From Apoda limacodes (Eukaryota > Arthropoda > Insecta > Lepidoptera > Limacodidae): DNA of 64,000 nt. Shown here in pieces: positions 12,701-27,700 of the stretch. Numbering within the stretch: position 1 is the first letter of the stretch; each line of letters begins with the position of its first letter. The stretch is from positions 25,644,722-25,708,721 of the forward strand of contig OX291550.1 of NCBI GenBank assembly GCA_946406115.1. The letters are read 5' to 3'. Position numbers and translations under genes: made by a program. The notes under the pieces were generated by a model. The model had not been told where the DNA came from. It saw nothing but the letters and a program-made list of their open reading frames with translations, and searched no databases.

Positions 12701-15700
12701 ACGATGAGGAAGAAGACGACGACGAGGGTGGGAGACCAGCGCCGAGCTGCGGCGGCGGCGTGCAGCGACGCGAGGCGACCTGTGTGCGCGCCGACGGCCG
12801 CGCGCTGCACGCCGCGCAGTGCGCGCATGTGCCGCTGCCAACACTTGTCGAACCCTGCGAAGTTAGTAACTGTTTAATATACTACATGCAACAAAAGGAT
12901 TTAATAATACTTTCCCTAAGAAACATGGATCGAAATCTCGAAAAAAAAATTTAAGTGAAATGCGAACTGCCGATCAGCTGATCGAACTTAGTAGGTATAA
13001 AAGGTTAAAAAATGTTTTAGAGTTTTTTGTACAAAATTATATCCTGCATTATTTTTTAACTCTTCTGTTACGGTAAATACTTACCTATACAATAAACTGC
13101 GGTCGAGCACAATTTGGTTTAACTGTTTCAAGACTAGAACATCTTAGACATCTAGCTTATTCATAAATGTAATACAAATTGCCATTTGCAGTCATGGATT
13201 CGGTTATTTAAACACAGGTTCCCTGTCCACGTGATTGCGAAGTTGGAGAATGGGGTGAATGGGGCGCTTGCCAACCAACGGATGGATGCCCGCTGTTCCC
13301 AGTGCAACAACTAACTACTACGGGTAAAATGATCTACTTTTAATACCAATTAAAAATGTTGTTCTACACAAAAGTTTCATTAACCCCATCGAATCAGAGG
13401 GAACATTAGTTTTAATCGCAGTCAATCTTCAACACAGGCTACAGCGTTCGTCGTAGACGCGTATTATCAGCGGCATCAGGTGGTGGTGCCCCATGTCCTC
13501 CTCCAGAGGAAAAACGAACATGTGCTGCGCCGCGGTGTGCTTCGTGGAGGGCCCTACCTTGGGGCCCCTGCGTTCTTAACCAGCCTCACACCACCTGCGG
13601 CCCTGGCAGGAGAAGCAGGGAACTGAGATGTGTGGGACACGATGGGGTACGTATGACATACTATTTTTTTACCTGATACCTGACATTTGTTGAAAATTAC
13701 ACATCTGCTATATAACTGTATACTAAATTCTGTTCGGTGTAAAATCATAAGCTTGATAATGGTAGTAAAGATTATGATTTTAATATAGAGTTCGTTTGTA
13801 TTTTCGAGTATAATGTTTTGTTGATTGAAATTGTTAGAACTTTGTGATTTAAATGTATAATAAATATAAATCAGGAGGTTAAACAGAGAATTTGAAAACG
13901 GCACTTTCTTATTTTATGTTTCCCATGCGGGTCTCAATTTCAATCACTATAAAATCGTTTTCATATTTTTACCTAATATAGGAAGATGCGGGCAAGCAAG
14001 TACTAGAACTAGGCGAAACTCGAAGTCTATATCACTTGTAGTTTGCTAAAAAGATAGCCACGACAATCAAACCTACAGACAGCCTGACGCCGAAATTATT
14101 ATATCTTTCTATAGTTCGTTTTTACCATTCATGACATTCTAATAAAGTGTTGGGATAAATATTTTGATATAGATTATAATGATTAGAGCAATTTTAGTCC
14201 AAATATCCTGTATTTGAAAAATTGTTGCGCACACGCAGAACTAAAGTGGTTGGTTAAAAGAGGCTTTCCCCTGCATTATGCTGTAAGTGTGTGTACAGTT
14301 ACTGGTTACCCCTTTGGTGGCTTAAAACCGTAACTCTATATACATATATAGAAGGAGGCACAGCGTGCGTGGTGCAGTGGTACCAGCACTCCAGCCCGCA
14401 GTGAACGTTGCCGCATCGCTTGTCCTGGTGACTGCGTGGTCTCCGCATGGGGCTCTTGGGCCGCGTGCTCGAGCCCCTGCGCCGCACCCTCGCTTCCACC
14501 GCCTCATAGGATCCGACGACGATACATATTGGCTAATGCTGCACCTGGTAAAAACTTTAATCTTCCCTGTGCTCTTTTTAATTTGTCTTCCACTACCACC
14601 TAACATTCTTGATGTGCGAGCCTATGAGAGTGGTGCGTCGTTAGTGCGTTGGCCTGCAGTTTAGAAAATTCTGGGTTTAATTTATGATCTGGGGCAAGAA
14701 TTGTTAAAATTGTCTACAGTCTGGTTTGTATCCGGTACTGCGATAGCCTTACCACATATTACATTTGAGATAGAATACCATTGGCCTAAGTTGGATTATA
14801 TGTACAAACAGTTTACGTTCATAATATCTCTGAGGACGACTCCTTTAGGGTATAAGTACCGTGATGGTATTTTCATTCTAATTTCATGCTACTCGTGGTG
14901 AAAACTTATCATTTAATAAATATTTATGAATTTCTGTTTAAAATATTGCATGAAGTTGTTATGCACTGAAAGCCATCGGCCATCTTGCTTCTTAGCCTTC
15001 CTTTAAAAAGCGTTAGCTCTACGTTCCTCCTAACTAAAATTAGTAAATTTACAAAATAGAAAAACAAATAAGAAACAAAATCGTCACTGTATCCGAAAAA
15101 GGTTTTTTTACCTCAAGATAAAACCACGAGTGATGAAAAACATTACGTGTTTTATACATTAGCTCCTGTGTCATAATATTAAAGTCCAAAACGTGTACCA
15201 CCCAGATGCCGATGAGCCAAAGCAAACACGATATCATTCATCATAGATATAGTTATTATGTACAACTAGGTATATAACTTCGTAAGAACCAGACCAACAA
15301 CTTCTTCAAATAGACGTAGCTATTTGTGGTAGCTAGTGGATGACCGCAAGCATGACCATGAAAATTTGAATAATAGCTAAAATTATCCTTTACGTATTAG
15401 ATGGCTGGCCCTGCCCGTCGGAAGATCAATTAATCCAACAAGAGACTTGCAACAATCACGCCTGTGCCACCTATGCCTGGCTCGCAACACCGTGGGGATC
15501 CTGCCAACGCCGCCGACAGGACTACGTGCCTGCTGCTAACTTTACAGAGCTGACGGTGAGACACCATTATGTCATGACAAAAGAATACTTACAAAACTTA
15601 AAGCTAAAGTAGTATTATGTTAAAGAGCTTAAATAGTATTCCATCAAAAAATCAGCGCTGAGGCAGGTAACTGCCACAGCAAAATTCTGAGTGGGAACTT

Positions 15701-18700
15701 CCTTTTTGATACATACATTTATTTTTCTGTAAATGCATGTATTGTAAAGTTTATGTAATCTATTTTTTTCTTTTTTTTTTCTTATTCGCGACCATTAAAA
15801 CCAATCTTTCTTACAGGAAGAAGACCCGTTTAACGAAAGCGATGAAGTGGAGCCCTGCATAGAGGAAGGCGAGATGACCAGAGATGTGATGTGCGTCCAG
15901 AACAACGCCGATGTTGTCCGAGAAGCGTTGTAAGATAAAATATATGAATACCTTAATTTTAATTTTTTTACCTATAACATGATTAATTTATTATTAATAT
16001 ATGAAATTTTAGAATTTTGATGTAAAATCTACATATCCCTCTTTATATTGTCGTCACCCTGATGTAGAACCACGTCTGTGATCTGTACTATATGTACACA
16101 CTACGTGTATAGAGGGTTGCTTGATTGTTTATCATGGCAACTATTAACTTGGGAAAACATGTATACGTAATTTCCGCGGTTGTTTAGATGCGCCCCACTA
16201 CACCGACCAGAGTCTCGGCGCGCGTGCACAATGCGGTGCCGCCGCGGCTGCCGCGTAGAAGCCTGGCTGCCCTGGTCGCCATGCCCTGACACCTGTGGTA
16301 AGTTTTACTGGCTTGGTTTCAATCATAACTATTTACAAACATGACATCAACAAGCACTTCAATTATTACAGAAGTCTTTCTTGAGTCACCATAACAGCAA
16401 AGAGTCTTTTGTGTCCTTAAAATCATGAGCTCAATCAAGAAAGATAACTCTTTTTTAAATTATTAACACGAATTGCCTGTTATTTTATCGTGTATCATCC
16501 TTTAAGCCAAAATTTGAAAAACATATAGGTACTTAATACTTTAAGATTTATAACAATTATACTGATCATCTTACTTCGTAAACGTCCGCCAATGAACATG
16601 GACTTTCCCCCAATAGTCCGCCGCCCTTTGATGTCATCAACTTTGCACACCAGAACGGTACACCCATGTAAATCTGGCGGTGACAGTGCGAACCCACTGA
16701 GAACCAGGTGAAGACTCAGGCATCCCCCAGGCCACGCAGTTCTTCAAATGAGGAGAATATAAACATTGCGGACTCAGTTTCTTATCAAAAGTTTCTCGCA
16801 CACACTTCAGGTGCCTCGTGTAAGTGCAATTGAATGCAGGAGGGCCCACATGTTTTGAAAATTCGTGCCCTCTACATATCTGCTTTCTACATCTAGCCAC
16901 TTTTCTCTATTTACGTTATTCTGAACGTCAGATTATAAGAAAAATGTGGCTCTAAACAAAATTATTATTAAAATCTTTGTCTCTTCAAATAAAGAACGCT
17001 ACAATTTGCTAATTAATATCAATTGGTCGACAGAACCTGGCAAGCAAGTCCGCGTGCGATCCGTCCACGGTGGTCCCAACTGCGGCGCGCTACAGGAATC
17101 ACGGGAGTGTCCCGTGTCCCGGTCCTGCCGCGCCCGGGATGCTTCCTGGATCACCGGCGAATGGACCACGTGCCGTCTGCCCCCGCTGCAGCGCTGTGGC
17201 ACTGGATACCGAGTCAGAAGTAAGTAACAACACTGTCGGGTTATCGGACAACTTATATGCATACAGTCCTATTACATGTCTTGATGAGCGCTCGGGGCAT
17301 CCTCTTGAAATGGGTCAAAAGTAGGAGAAGGTAGAAAAAAAGGCGGCAAAAAGATTCGGATCCTGTAGGTGATACTCTATCATTTTACTGTTGTAAGTAA
17401 TTAATATATACAACGAAAATATATTTAGGACATAATTGTTACAATATTTAGTTTAAATACATGTAATAAGTTTGCTGGAAATAAGGTAATTTGTGAAATA
17501 AAAAGCAATACTTTCTTCCTACAAGGCTTTACAAAATCTCACCAACTATGGTGTTATCTATGTTATATGGTGGTTATCGGCGTGGAACTCCTTAATTATA
17601 CTAATAAACTTTGCTATAGCAAGCTAATACCGTAGCTATAGTTAGTTTAAGCTTGGTTATAGTTATTCCCGCGGGAACTTTTGATATTTTCGGAATAAAA
17701 AAAGCTTATGTCCTATTCCCGAACCTAACCTATGAATATGTGCGAATTTTCATCCCGATCCGTTCAGTGCTTGAAGCGTGACTGAGTAAGAAGCATCTAT
17801 CTATCCAGACATACTTTCACATTTATAATATTAGTAGTATAGGATAGTGGGAAGTAGGAATGATTACAATTCTATATTAACACAAACAGAATCTAGACAG
17901 ATAGACGGACCAAGTGATTTCATAACTAAAACTTTTCCTATAACAGGTGTATGGTGCGGATCAAACTCGCACCGAGTGGAGGCGGGCGCGTGCGCGGGAC
18001 AACCGCTACCACAAAGCGTGGCTCCGTGTCAAGTCACCTGCGACCATGACGTCATACATCTTACCTGCGACGTCATCTGCTCTGATCCTTTGAAGTCAGT
18101 CATAAAAAACCATCACATTTATATACTATTAATGTAACAAGTTATCGTCGATGATAGTGTTGATTCTGGTTGCGATCTAGCGCCACTGTTTTTCTTAAGC
18201 CAGGACTGTCTCTCGTACAGTCTAATTATATCTCATTATTGCTAAAAACCATCGCTAATGATTAAAAACTTAAACTAGTGCCAAATTTATCTTTAAACCA
18301 GGAGTGTCTCTCAGACAAACTCTTTATAATACATTATTGTTAAAAACCATCGCTGATGATCCTGTACTCAACCTAGCGCCACTTTTATTTTTAAACCAGG
18401 AGTGTCTTGCATACAGCCTGGATGATGGCCTCATATTTATATCCTATTATTGCGTACCCCATCTGCTAGGGTTTGAAATATCTGCTAGAGCCAGCTTGTT
18501 ACTTCCAACGAGTGATCCTTTTATGAGTTGCATTAAAAAGTTGATTTTGATGTTGTTTCCAGGTACCTTGATGCATCAGAGCCCGATATTCCAAAGTGCA
18601 CTTGCAAGAACATATCTTTAGAACTTCTGCCTGCTGACTCTGACTGTATCCTTCCTCCTGGGTAAAATTCTTTTTCCTAAAACGAAATCACAAAAGAGTT

Positions 18701-21700
18701 GGCAAATCAATTTACACAATTCATGTTACTTGATAACAAGGATTCGATAATATCACTACTTATTTTTTATTTTATTGGACTTCAGAGGGCGAAATAAGCC
18801 ACTATTTCTCTAATATAATACAATACTAATGTGCATGTAAATTTATTAAAAAATTACACAGTGTTTTTTATACCACTAAGTTGGAAAACAAGCTGATGGT
18901 AAGTGGTTGCAACACCAGGGCGTCACTCGTGCGTTGCCGACCCTTCATTAAAATCTAATAACTTTTCTTGAAGAATTCCACATTGAACACATTACTTTAG
19001 GATTGATTTTTTTCATGATTCATAATAAGTTCGTACCATAATGATGTCTTAAAAATTCAATTTTTTTAAATTAAACTATTTAGTTTTAAGTGGAATTAAT
19101 ATCATAAAATAACGCGCCCCCCGTAGTCCAGAGGCCGAAGGCCGTACTGCTCTATGGGAGATATAGATGAAAATTTCAGCTCTGACCTACTTCGCTGGGC
19201 AATACACTCTTTACCGTCAAAATGATTCGGAAGGTGAAACTATATTTTTCTCTCTAACAGCGCAGTATATCAAATAAAAACAAAAAAATGTCTTAAAAAA
19301 TTATTATATCCTAAATCTTTTAGGTATACCATGCATGTATATGTTATGGTACATTGATATGATTATCTCACTTAGATTGGAGTGTGGAGAAGGCAGGTCG
19401 TTGAGAGCGGCTCGTTGCATGGTAGGAGGACGAAATGTGCCCATGGATGTTTGCAAGAAATACCATCCATTGACAGGTAAACACAACAAAAGTCTATGTA
19501 AAAGAAATTTAAAATACTGTATAGTTTTTTCGGTGTTTCCACAGCAAATGTTCACACTTTTACTGTAATGAAATTCTTAAAAACAAGAAAAAAACTATTT
19601 AATTCATAGGGACTTGGTGGAATTATGCAAATAGGAAATGCAAGGAATGAATTTCATCCAATGTAAAATAATCAAAGTAATTTCGCTTTTGGCGTTTGTC
19701 ACCCTATTAAGAGATGCAATTGTCTTTTGATTATAACAGGACCAGCTCGCGTGCGGGAGGCGTCTACCGATGGGTTTGCGTATGACGCAGAATTCCCGGC
19801 GTTACTGCGCGGCACGTGCAGCGTGCGCTGCGCACGAGACTGCGCGCTGGGGCCCTGGGGCGAATGGGGGCCCTGCGCTGCTGAGCCAGGATCCAGGGCC
19901 GCCTTCCGCTTCAGGACTAGGTAGATTTTAATATGGTATCTATTTTTGCAGAATTTCTACTTTTAACCGAGAACCAACCAGCCCTGGTGCTAGTGTGTCT
20001 GCTTAGTTCTGAAATTCTTTCCTATTCCTAGTTCTGGACAACAAGTCATAATTTGTGAACAATGAAAGTGATTTCGTTTCTGGTTTGTGTCTGAAATTTA
20101 TCCCAGTTCAAGTCAAAGTTTGTAGTATTTTATAACCTGATGTATCATGCAGCCCACTGATGTCCACGTGTCAGTCGCACGAATAGGTATTCGTCAATCC
20201 ACCTAAATCCAATACCATGTTATTGTTTTTCGGATACATCAAGCTATCAATTTCTTCTTGAGTCAACTAAAGGAACAGCAACAGCATTCTTATGCGCTGT
20301 GCAAACAACCACCAATCTGGTAGACAATGTTTGCGTAACCTGAACTCGTACTAATGTCTAAAAATTTTATAACTTTATTTTTATAAAATTTGGGACGATA
20401 AGCCGTATTTCGCGCTCAGTACGATGTTTCTGAACTCCATTCTGACGATGAGGGTGATAATATTGATTGTGATGATGTACCTAATCAGAGAGGTGATAGA
20501 AGAAGGATCAGGTGGAGGACGGGAGTGCGGAGCGACGCTTCAGCGTGCGACGTGCATTACGCGCGAGCCGCGCTGGATACTGGGCGAGTGGGCCCCGTGT
20601 ACACCGCGCAGCGCGCTCTGTGGACGTGCTATTGTCAACAGGACTGTTACGTGCGTAACTCACCTACTTTTTACAATAAATAGATGTTGTTAATACAGTC
20701 AAATATAGGTACGTTATTCTCCCACAGTAATCTGGTGTATATTGTTAAGGAACTTCATTGGTTTCATTGGTCAAAAGTCCGAAACTCCTAAGCGTAACTT
20801 CTATTTTATCTGGTGTACAGTTGCGTAGACGCAACAGGCAAGCCGCTAGATGACACTGTGTGTGAGTCGTCCGGCGCAGGGCCGACGCCAGTTCGCGAGG
20901 CCCCATGTCGAGCTCCCTGTCCCGCCGACTGCGTGCTTAGCACCTGGTCTGAGTGGAGCCCTTGCGAACAGGTACGCTATTTTATCTATGCACTCAAATT
21001 CCAATGTAAATTTTAATATCCTATTCGATTAAATCTAATTGAGTAACACAAGTGCATGAATTAAACAGTTCTAACATCTTTAAGAAATGTATGGAACTCT
21101 TATCCAGCACACGCCATGCAAAGCTCCATGTCGGCATGATTCTTATGAGATCTTGAACAATTTTCGTCATATTTCAACAAATTAACACAAAACAATATTT
21201 AACTATACGTATAAATAATCCTCTTGAATCACTATTTCTATCGATGAAAATCCGTTGCGTAGTTTAAAAGATCTAAGCTTATATTACTACTGACGGCAAA
21301 AGCTACTTTGTTGTATACTATGTATAGATATAGATTTATTTACATAAAATATACTCGTATATTAAAAACAAAATAAAATCATAGTTTTTTATTTTCGATT
21401 TTCACTGGTTGTGAACCAATTATCTGTAGCCAGTTCCAGTTGAAAAATCAGTTGGAGCCTTTGTACAGAAAACATTTAAGACTTTAAGATTTAAGTTTGT
21501 TGATTAACCATTTATGGAAATGCATTTTCTTTTTAATTTTACATCATATTTCACATCCATTATCTAATCAACCACTACACCGTATAGACGTATTTTCTTA
21601 CAATTCTAAGCGAATATAATGATTAATGTAAAGACAAAATGGGGAGGACGACGCGATCGTACACGCGTCATCCTACGTCCAGCAGCGGAAGGGGGTGCCC

Positions 21701-24700
21701 CGTGCCCTCCACTGGTGGAGGCCGAGCCTTGCGCACCTCTCGCCTACTCCTGGCACGTAGCACCCTGGGACGATTGCCAGCCACTAGGTAACTTACTAGA
21801 ATGATAATCCTATTTGGATTATGTCTCAATTTTTGAGCAATAACATAGAATACATTAATATTTGGGAAATCTAAAAAACACATAAATTAATCAGGGACAG
21901 TAAAATAAAGTTAAACACGGAAAATTCCTTTATGATCTGCAGACACTAAGATGCCAACAGAAAGACTAAACCATCAAACCATCTTATAAGAAATCCTCGT
22001 CTGACTACGAAACTTAAAAAAAATAACATATTTTAAAATTATTCGTATCTTGTGTCAAACAATAGCTATGAATTTTATTTAGTCTATAATCGTAACATTG
22101 AATCTCTAAATAGAGCAACACATTAAACAGTGTCACAGATAAAATAATAGGTTATTCACTATGTGTCTGAATTTACATTGATTTGATTGATATATGATTT
22201 GATGAATTTACATTATTTTGTATTAAAAGTTTAGTTGGAAATCAGAATTATAGTATCCTCCATCCTTCTCTGAGATTGTAACTAAAAAACAAACAGCAAC
22301 ACTACGTACGGTTTTGGCTTTAACTGTGGTATAAAATACTTGATGTACATCAAGTTAAATTACACGAATATCTTGTCCTTTATTATTTAGTATTTTATGC
22401 CTAGTAGAACAGAAGATATATCTACTTTGCATATATAAGTCTACCACAAAGACTTATCAGACTGTTATAAAGTGTTTTTTTCAGGAGGGTCGCCATGTGG
22501 TGAAGGTATCAAAAAGAGAGCTGTTCAGTGTTTGCGAAGTGATGGGACGTTCGTGAATGACACATTTTGCCCAGTAAGTTGCCACCATAGATTTGTAATC
22601 ATCATCTCATCAGCTAGTCGTCCACCTTAAATTCCAAAACCGGTTACGAACCGCTTATCCTAGATCTACGCAATAGGTCATCAAATTTCCCTTAATTTTC
22701 AATACCAATGTTTGTTAACCTATTGCCCTAGCTAGGGTAACAGTAGTGAGTGCTAATGCATACTGCGTTTTCTAGATCACGGTATCTACTCTATCTCTAG
22801 AACTAACGTTTAAAGTTTTAAAATAAAATTTTCTATTGTATCGTTCTGGCTTCTTAGCTAATAATAACAATAAATCTCAATAAGTAATCCGAAACATCAT
22901 ATTGTAATTGTAGATTTATAACTCGAGAACTGCTAAATGTATTAATTTGAAGCATTCGTTTATATGTAGCTTGTTCTTTCTGGATAACTTTAGTCTGTGT
23001 GAAGAGCAGGGCTTCCTTAGCTGTGCATTATGATGCCCTGGAGGAAAAAAATAAATTAAAAATAAAGCGTAAAAGGAACGCTTGGCCTATATATTACATA
23101 AATCATGCACAACAAACTGCAGGGTGCAACTACTATACAATAATAGCAAATACTTCACTTTATAACAAAGTCTTAGAGTTCAACAGGCCTGTTACTATTA
23201 TTATTTATACAGAATACAACAACAACTGAAGCTAAAGAGATATGGTGCTACGTTCCGTGTGGCGTGGATTGTGAGCTTGGTACGTGGAGTGAGTGGGATT
23301 CAACTGCTTGCTCATGTGGCGACACCTCCTCTGCACGACACATGCGTCGAACTAGGTTAGTAAATATGTACTAAGATACATTGTTACTGCATTTTTTTTG
23401 TAGCTCTATATCCCACTACAATAAACAGTTCATAACGCTACAATATCTATTGCAGTATCCTTAAGTACTTCATATAGTTATACCCCTGGTTTGCCGGTAT
23501 GAGAGATTCGGGAGGTTAGGCGATGTGAGTTAAATTAGCAGAAATGTGCAAGTGCTGTTAAGAGACAGACAGCTGCGTTTCAATCCTACCTAGTGGCGGC
23601 GAATAAGAAAAAAAAACCTCTGGGGGATTAGGGCTTATTTACACACGCGCAATTGGTAAAGGAAGCAATATTATATGAATAGAAACAGTACGGGCGCTAA
23701 ACAGACAGGCCACCTACATCGAAGAGGAGGGAACCTAATTGGAACTCAAAATGCGGTGTTGAGTCTCCAACCGCGACGTGGGTCGCTCGAGAAATGCGAG
23801 TGAAACTTGGTGATGGCAGAGGACCGTCAGAGCAACCAAGAAGGCGTGCCTCTAGCTGTACCAGGACAGCAAAAAGCCGCGTGCGCCGCAAGAGGGTGCT
23901 GGTAGTCAGCACATGGCACGCAGGAAATATTTCGTTGCTATGAAGAGGTTTACAGTAGAGGCTCGTATCGGCTCTTCGTGACCGGGCGTCTAACGCCGTG
24001 ATAATGGCCTAAAACTAAAATAAAAAAACAATAAACACTCACAATTGCAACGGATTAATCCATACAATCCTTATATCTTGAGACTTACCCCGGCGTAACA
24101 AAGTAATAATCATCCAGGCAGACGAGGTGACAGCGTCGCAAATGTAGTTGATACGAAATTAACGAATCTTCTTGTTTGATAAAAGATCGTACGAGGAGAA
24201 CGACGCTTAAGCAGTGTGTCAAAGTAGCCCAAGATCAGATGAGGTGTCAATCTGTCCACCTCATTTTAAATTAGATACTGCAACACGTCGAAATAATCCA
24301 TAACACTACAATTATTGCTATCTAGATAACCCTGTTGGTGGTGGCCTAGGGGTTTCGATTACACCTCCCGCCCTTCGTGGCTGAGCCTCGAGCCTGGCGA
24401 TGAGCCTTTTTCTTAATTGCTTAAGTACCTACATAGATAATTCACACCACTGGCTTTTTGGTAAAGGAAAACATCGTAAGGAAACCTGCATACGTTAAAA
24501 GAAAGAGACCCTTATTGTAGAATAAACTATTTTATCTACGCACATACTTTCAAATCGCATTATTATTTATTAAAAAAACACTTTTCTAACCTTCTGACCT
24601 TAAGTTTTTGGTCACTTGTGTCGTTGTAAGTTTCACCATTTCAATGTGGCGGTTGTAGTTTTGATTCATGACCACCAGAGCATCAAAAGAGAGTATGTTG

Positions 24701-27700
24701 CACTGTACCGGTATTCATATAATATTTACAGTGCAACAAACTTTTGCTAGTGTCGTGTAAGTTCTCACCATTTTAATATGGCGACTGTAGTTTTGATTTT
24801 GACCAGGTCAGTAAAGTTTGTTTCAGTGTAATCTGTGGCGTCGTAATTGTTCCACTGCGTTGATTTGTTGATGCTTTGCGCATGGGCAGCAGTTTTTCGA
24901 CGTACTAAACTAATAATTTTTTTTTGTTATCGAAAAGTTTAAAAACAAAATGAGTGACGACCGGATAAATACGATGCACTGAATATTTATGACCTTTTCC
25001 CTGACAATCAAGAAATATTCATTTTTGTTTTTTCTTTTTTCTTTTAATTTACCTATAAGATGTGTATAGATGAAGTAATGTATGTAACTGTATATAACTA
25101 AGTATTAAAACACTCACTCTTGACAACTCACACTCAAGATTTTATACCTCTTATTAAAAACGGTTTCATAAACTATTTTTTGTTTCATTTTTTGCATACA
25201 ACTTCTTTCTACATTACGTACAAATCGTATTTATTTCATAATTTTTGGTAAAATTATATTTGATTTGGTGTACCTACATATCAAAACCTAGTCTATGTAT
25301 TGACTAGTTAACAGTGTTCTTAAAAACTGGAGCAACCCATAACCCATCTAAATTTGGCAGTTACAAATATTACATGACGCTACAATAACTACTCAACAAA
25401 TGTATATAATTGCTTTGGTCTCAGACTACTTTTATAAAGGAAATATTAATATTCAGTTTATTTTTACATCCAGAGAGCGTGTGACAGTTGGAGTTTGGCC
25501 TGGACGTGCTTGTGGTACAACAGAACAACGAGCACCGTGCCCACGGGAACCATGTTCTCGACTTGTAGCACAGCCTGCGCTCGCCTGCCGCGTGATGGTA
25601 TGATAACCGCAACAATATATAACATTGTTACCAGTATATTCTAAGCTGATTTTTTGACGTAAATTCGATGAACGTCTTACGTTTTGCCCGGGGAGTCCGT
25701 ACGGCTAAACTATAACAGGCTGAAAAATAAAACTTATGCATCCTAAAATATAAATCTGACGACAATACACAATAAACAATATACATTTTTATTTTTTATT
25801 AATAATATTAGATAATAACTAATGACGGCAAAGCCTCCAGAAGATATCTCTAAAATTTATCGAGGCACGGTTGCCGCTCGCTAAGCTCTTGTTAGCTAGC
25901 GACCAAACTATTTGTCTATTTACGACAAACTATATGTCGTTTGCTAAAAAATACCGAGACTAAATAAAAAGGCATTAAGGGTGCTGCGAGGGATTGCCTC
26001 TACCGTGTAAAGAAAAACAATTAAATTATAATGAGGTTGGTAAAAAAGTTAAGTGCCTACAATTAAACTGTAAGTATTCAATTTTCAGTCAATTCAGTCA
26101 AGTCAAAAAGCTTACAATCGACTTAAATATGGTGCCTGTGGATGTGGATGATCTTGTGGGGATAGAAAAAACACAGTGTACAAGGGCCAACACCGATTGT
26201 GGGGACAATATCGGCCCACTTCGTGAAAACGAATTCGGAGTCTTCTGTGTTGTGTGTTGCAAACTATGGTTCGCAAAACAATGATCCGATCTGAAAATCT
26301 TTGAATTTACAAAAAAGCCAGTGGTAGTAGCTGGATTTCTGCCCACCCATTTTGTTATTCCAAGGCCGCTACCACAAAATGGGTCTACCACGGTCCTGCG
26401 GGTCACCATACCCTAAAAGGCAACTATATTATATATCGTACATCACAGCGGTATTGCATAACACATTGCTTCAGTGACTTGTAGTTTCTAGGCTGTCTGT
26501 AGGCACAGTAAAGTTTCTAGTCAAATGCCTTAATGAGCTTGAAGTAGCTGTCTCGCTATGGAGATATGGATTTCTTTGTGTAAAAAAATCCGTAATAAGG
26601 AAATTTTCAAGACTTGCCGTTGTAGAATCACTTGAGGTAGTCCTGTATTCAACAGTGGACGTCTTCCGGCTGATATAACGATTATGATGAATGTGTAGGG
26701 TAAATGTTTTAGAAAATTTGACTCACAAGCCCAAGCTTGTACAGAAACCATGGCTTGTTTTCATTATCCGACAAATCTCAATGCTTAGATGAGATAATCT
26801 TTATCCAGTATGTATTTCCTTTAATGAATTACCGAAAACGAAACCGAAACAGGCTTAAAAGGACCAACCAAAACCTACAGTCGCCCATGCACCTAGCAGA
26901 ACATGGAGCAGCCTTCAGAATGCTGGTAAAACCATGAGGAAACGACGATGATGATGATAATGATCTTGAAAAGGTTTAAGATCAAATTATAGAGATGCAG
27001 TGAAATCCTCTGTTATACTTGTGCAAAAAATTTGGTACTAAGTAACAATAACGTCAAAATATTTTTTTTCTGTTTAGACTTCTTCAAGCGAAGAGGCGCG
27101 TGGAGCATGTGGTTGGGGCGTAAAGATATCTCGCGTACGTTGCGAGCTCACTAGCGTTGGTGACGCAGGCGTCGCTTACCTGGAGCCCTGGCGTTGTGCT
27201 CCCGCACTTCCTGGGCGTATCATCGCGCCGCCAATGGACTACCAGGTCACTCCTCTTAACTATCTCATCGTTTACTTGTCAGAAACTATGACTTACCGTA
27301 AATAGTAAATGGAAAAGTAAAAGTGGGCACATAGGAAATATTTACTTAAAACTTAGCATAAATATTAATGAGACATATTTTTAGTACTACTCAAAATTCC
27401 CAAGGGGTTAGAAGGGTTCAGAATGGTTTAATCGTGTGTAAGTAAACTGCTAATAACCAATTAGCAAATAAAAATACAAATTTGGTTTTAAGGGCCTAGA
27501 AAGCGTCAGCTCTACAACTTATAAAACAATTAGTTCTACATGTTTTTATAATTGTGATAAAGAAATTGAAGAAAATGTATAAAATACGTATTTTAATTCT
27601 AATATGATAAATCCGTTCAGCAGTGCTTGTCTTTCAGCTAACATGAAAATAATTCTTTTGTAACTACAATATTATCTGTTAATTGATACTGTAATTTCTC

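Larger units (their letters stand above)
12862..17033. other. Introns between THSD7-like exons 5 and 12
   Basis: Outside the exons listed separately (13218-16297), these introns (up to about 850 bp) are AT-rich. I saw no clear mobile element, RNA gene or extra exon in them. Open frames here, such as those near 13554-13904 and 16637-16900 on the minus strand, have no family-like sequence. Confidence 0.55.

Noticed and set aside
12635..12844. Arg/His-rich minus-strand ORF
   Set aside because: It is the antisense shadow of the GC-rich THSD7 exon 5.
13554..13904. 116-codon minus-strand ORF
   Set aside because: Low-complexity AT-rich reading of an intron that overlaps exon 7 in antisense; no family features.
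20420..20500. Acidic frame (SDDEGDNIDCDDVPNQRG) just before THSD7 exon 17
   Set aside because: It is out of phase with exon 16 and with the Cys-rich part of exon 17, and module length argues for a start at 20489.
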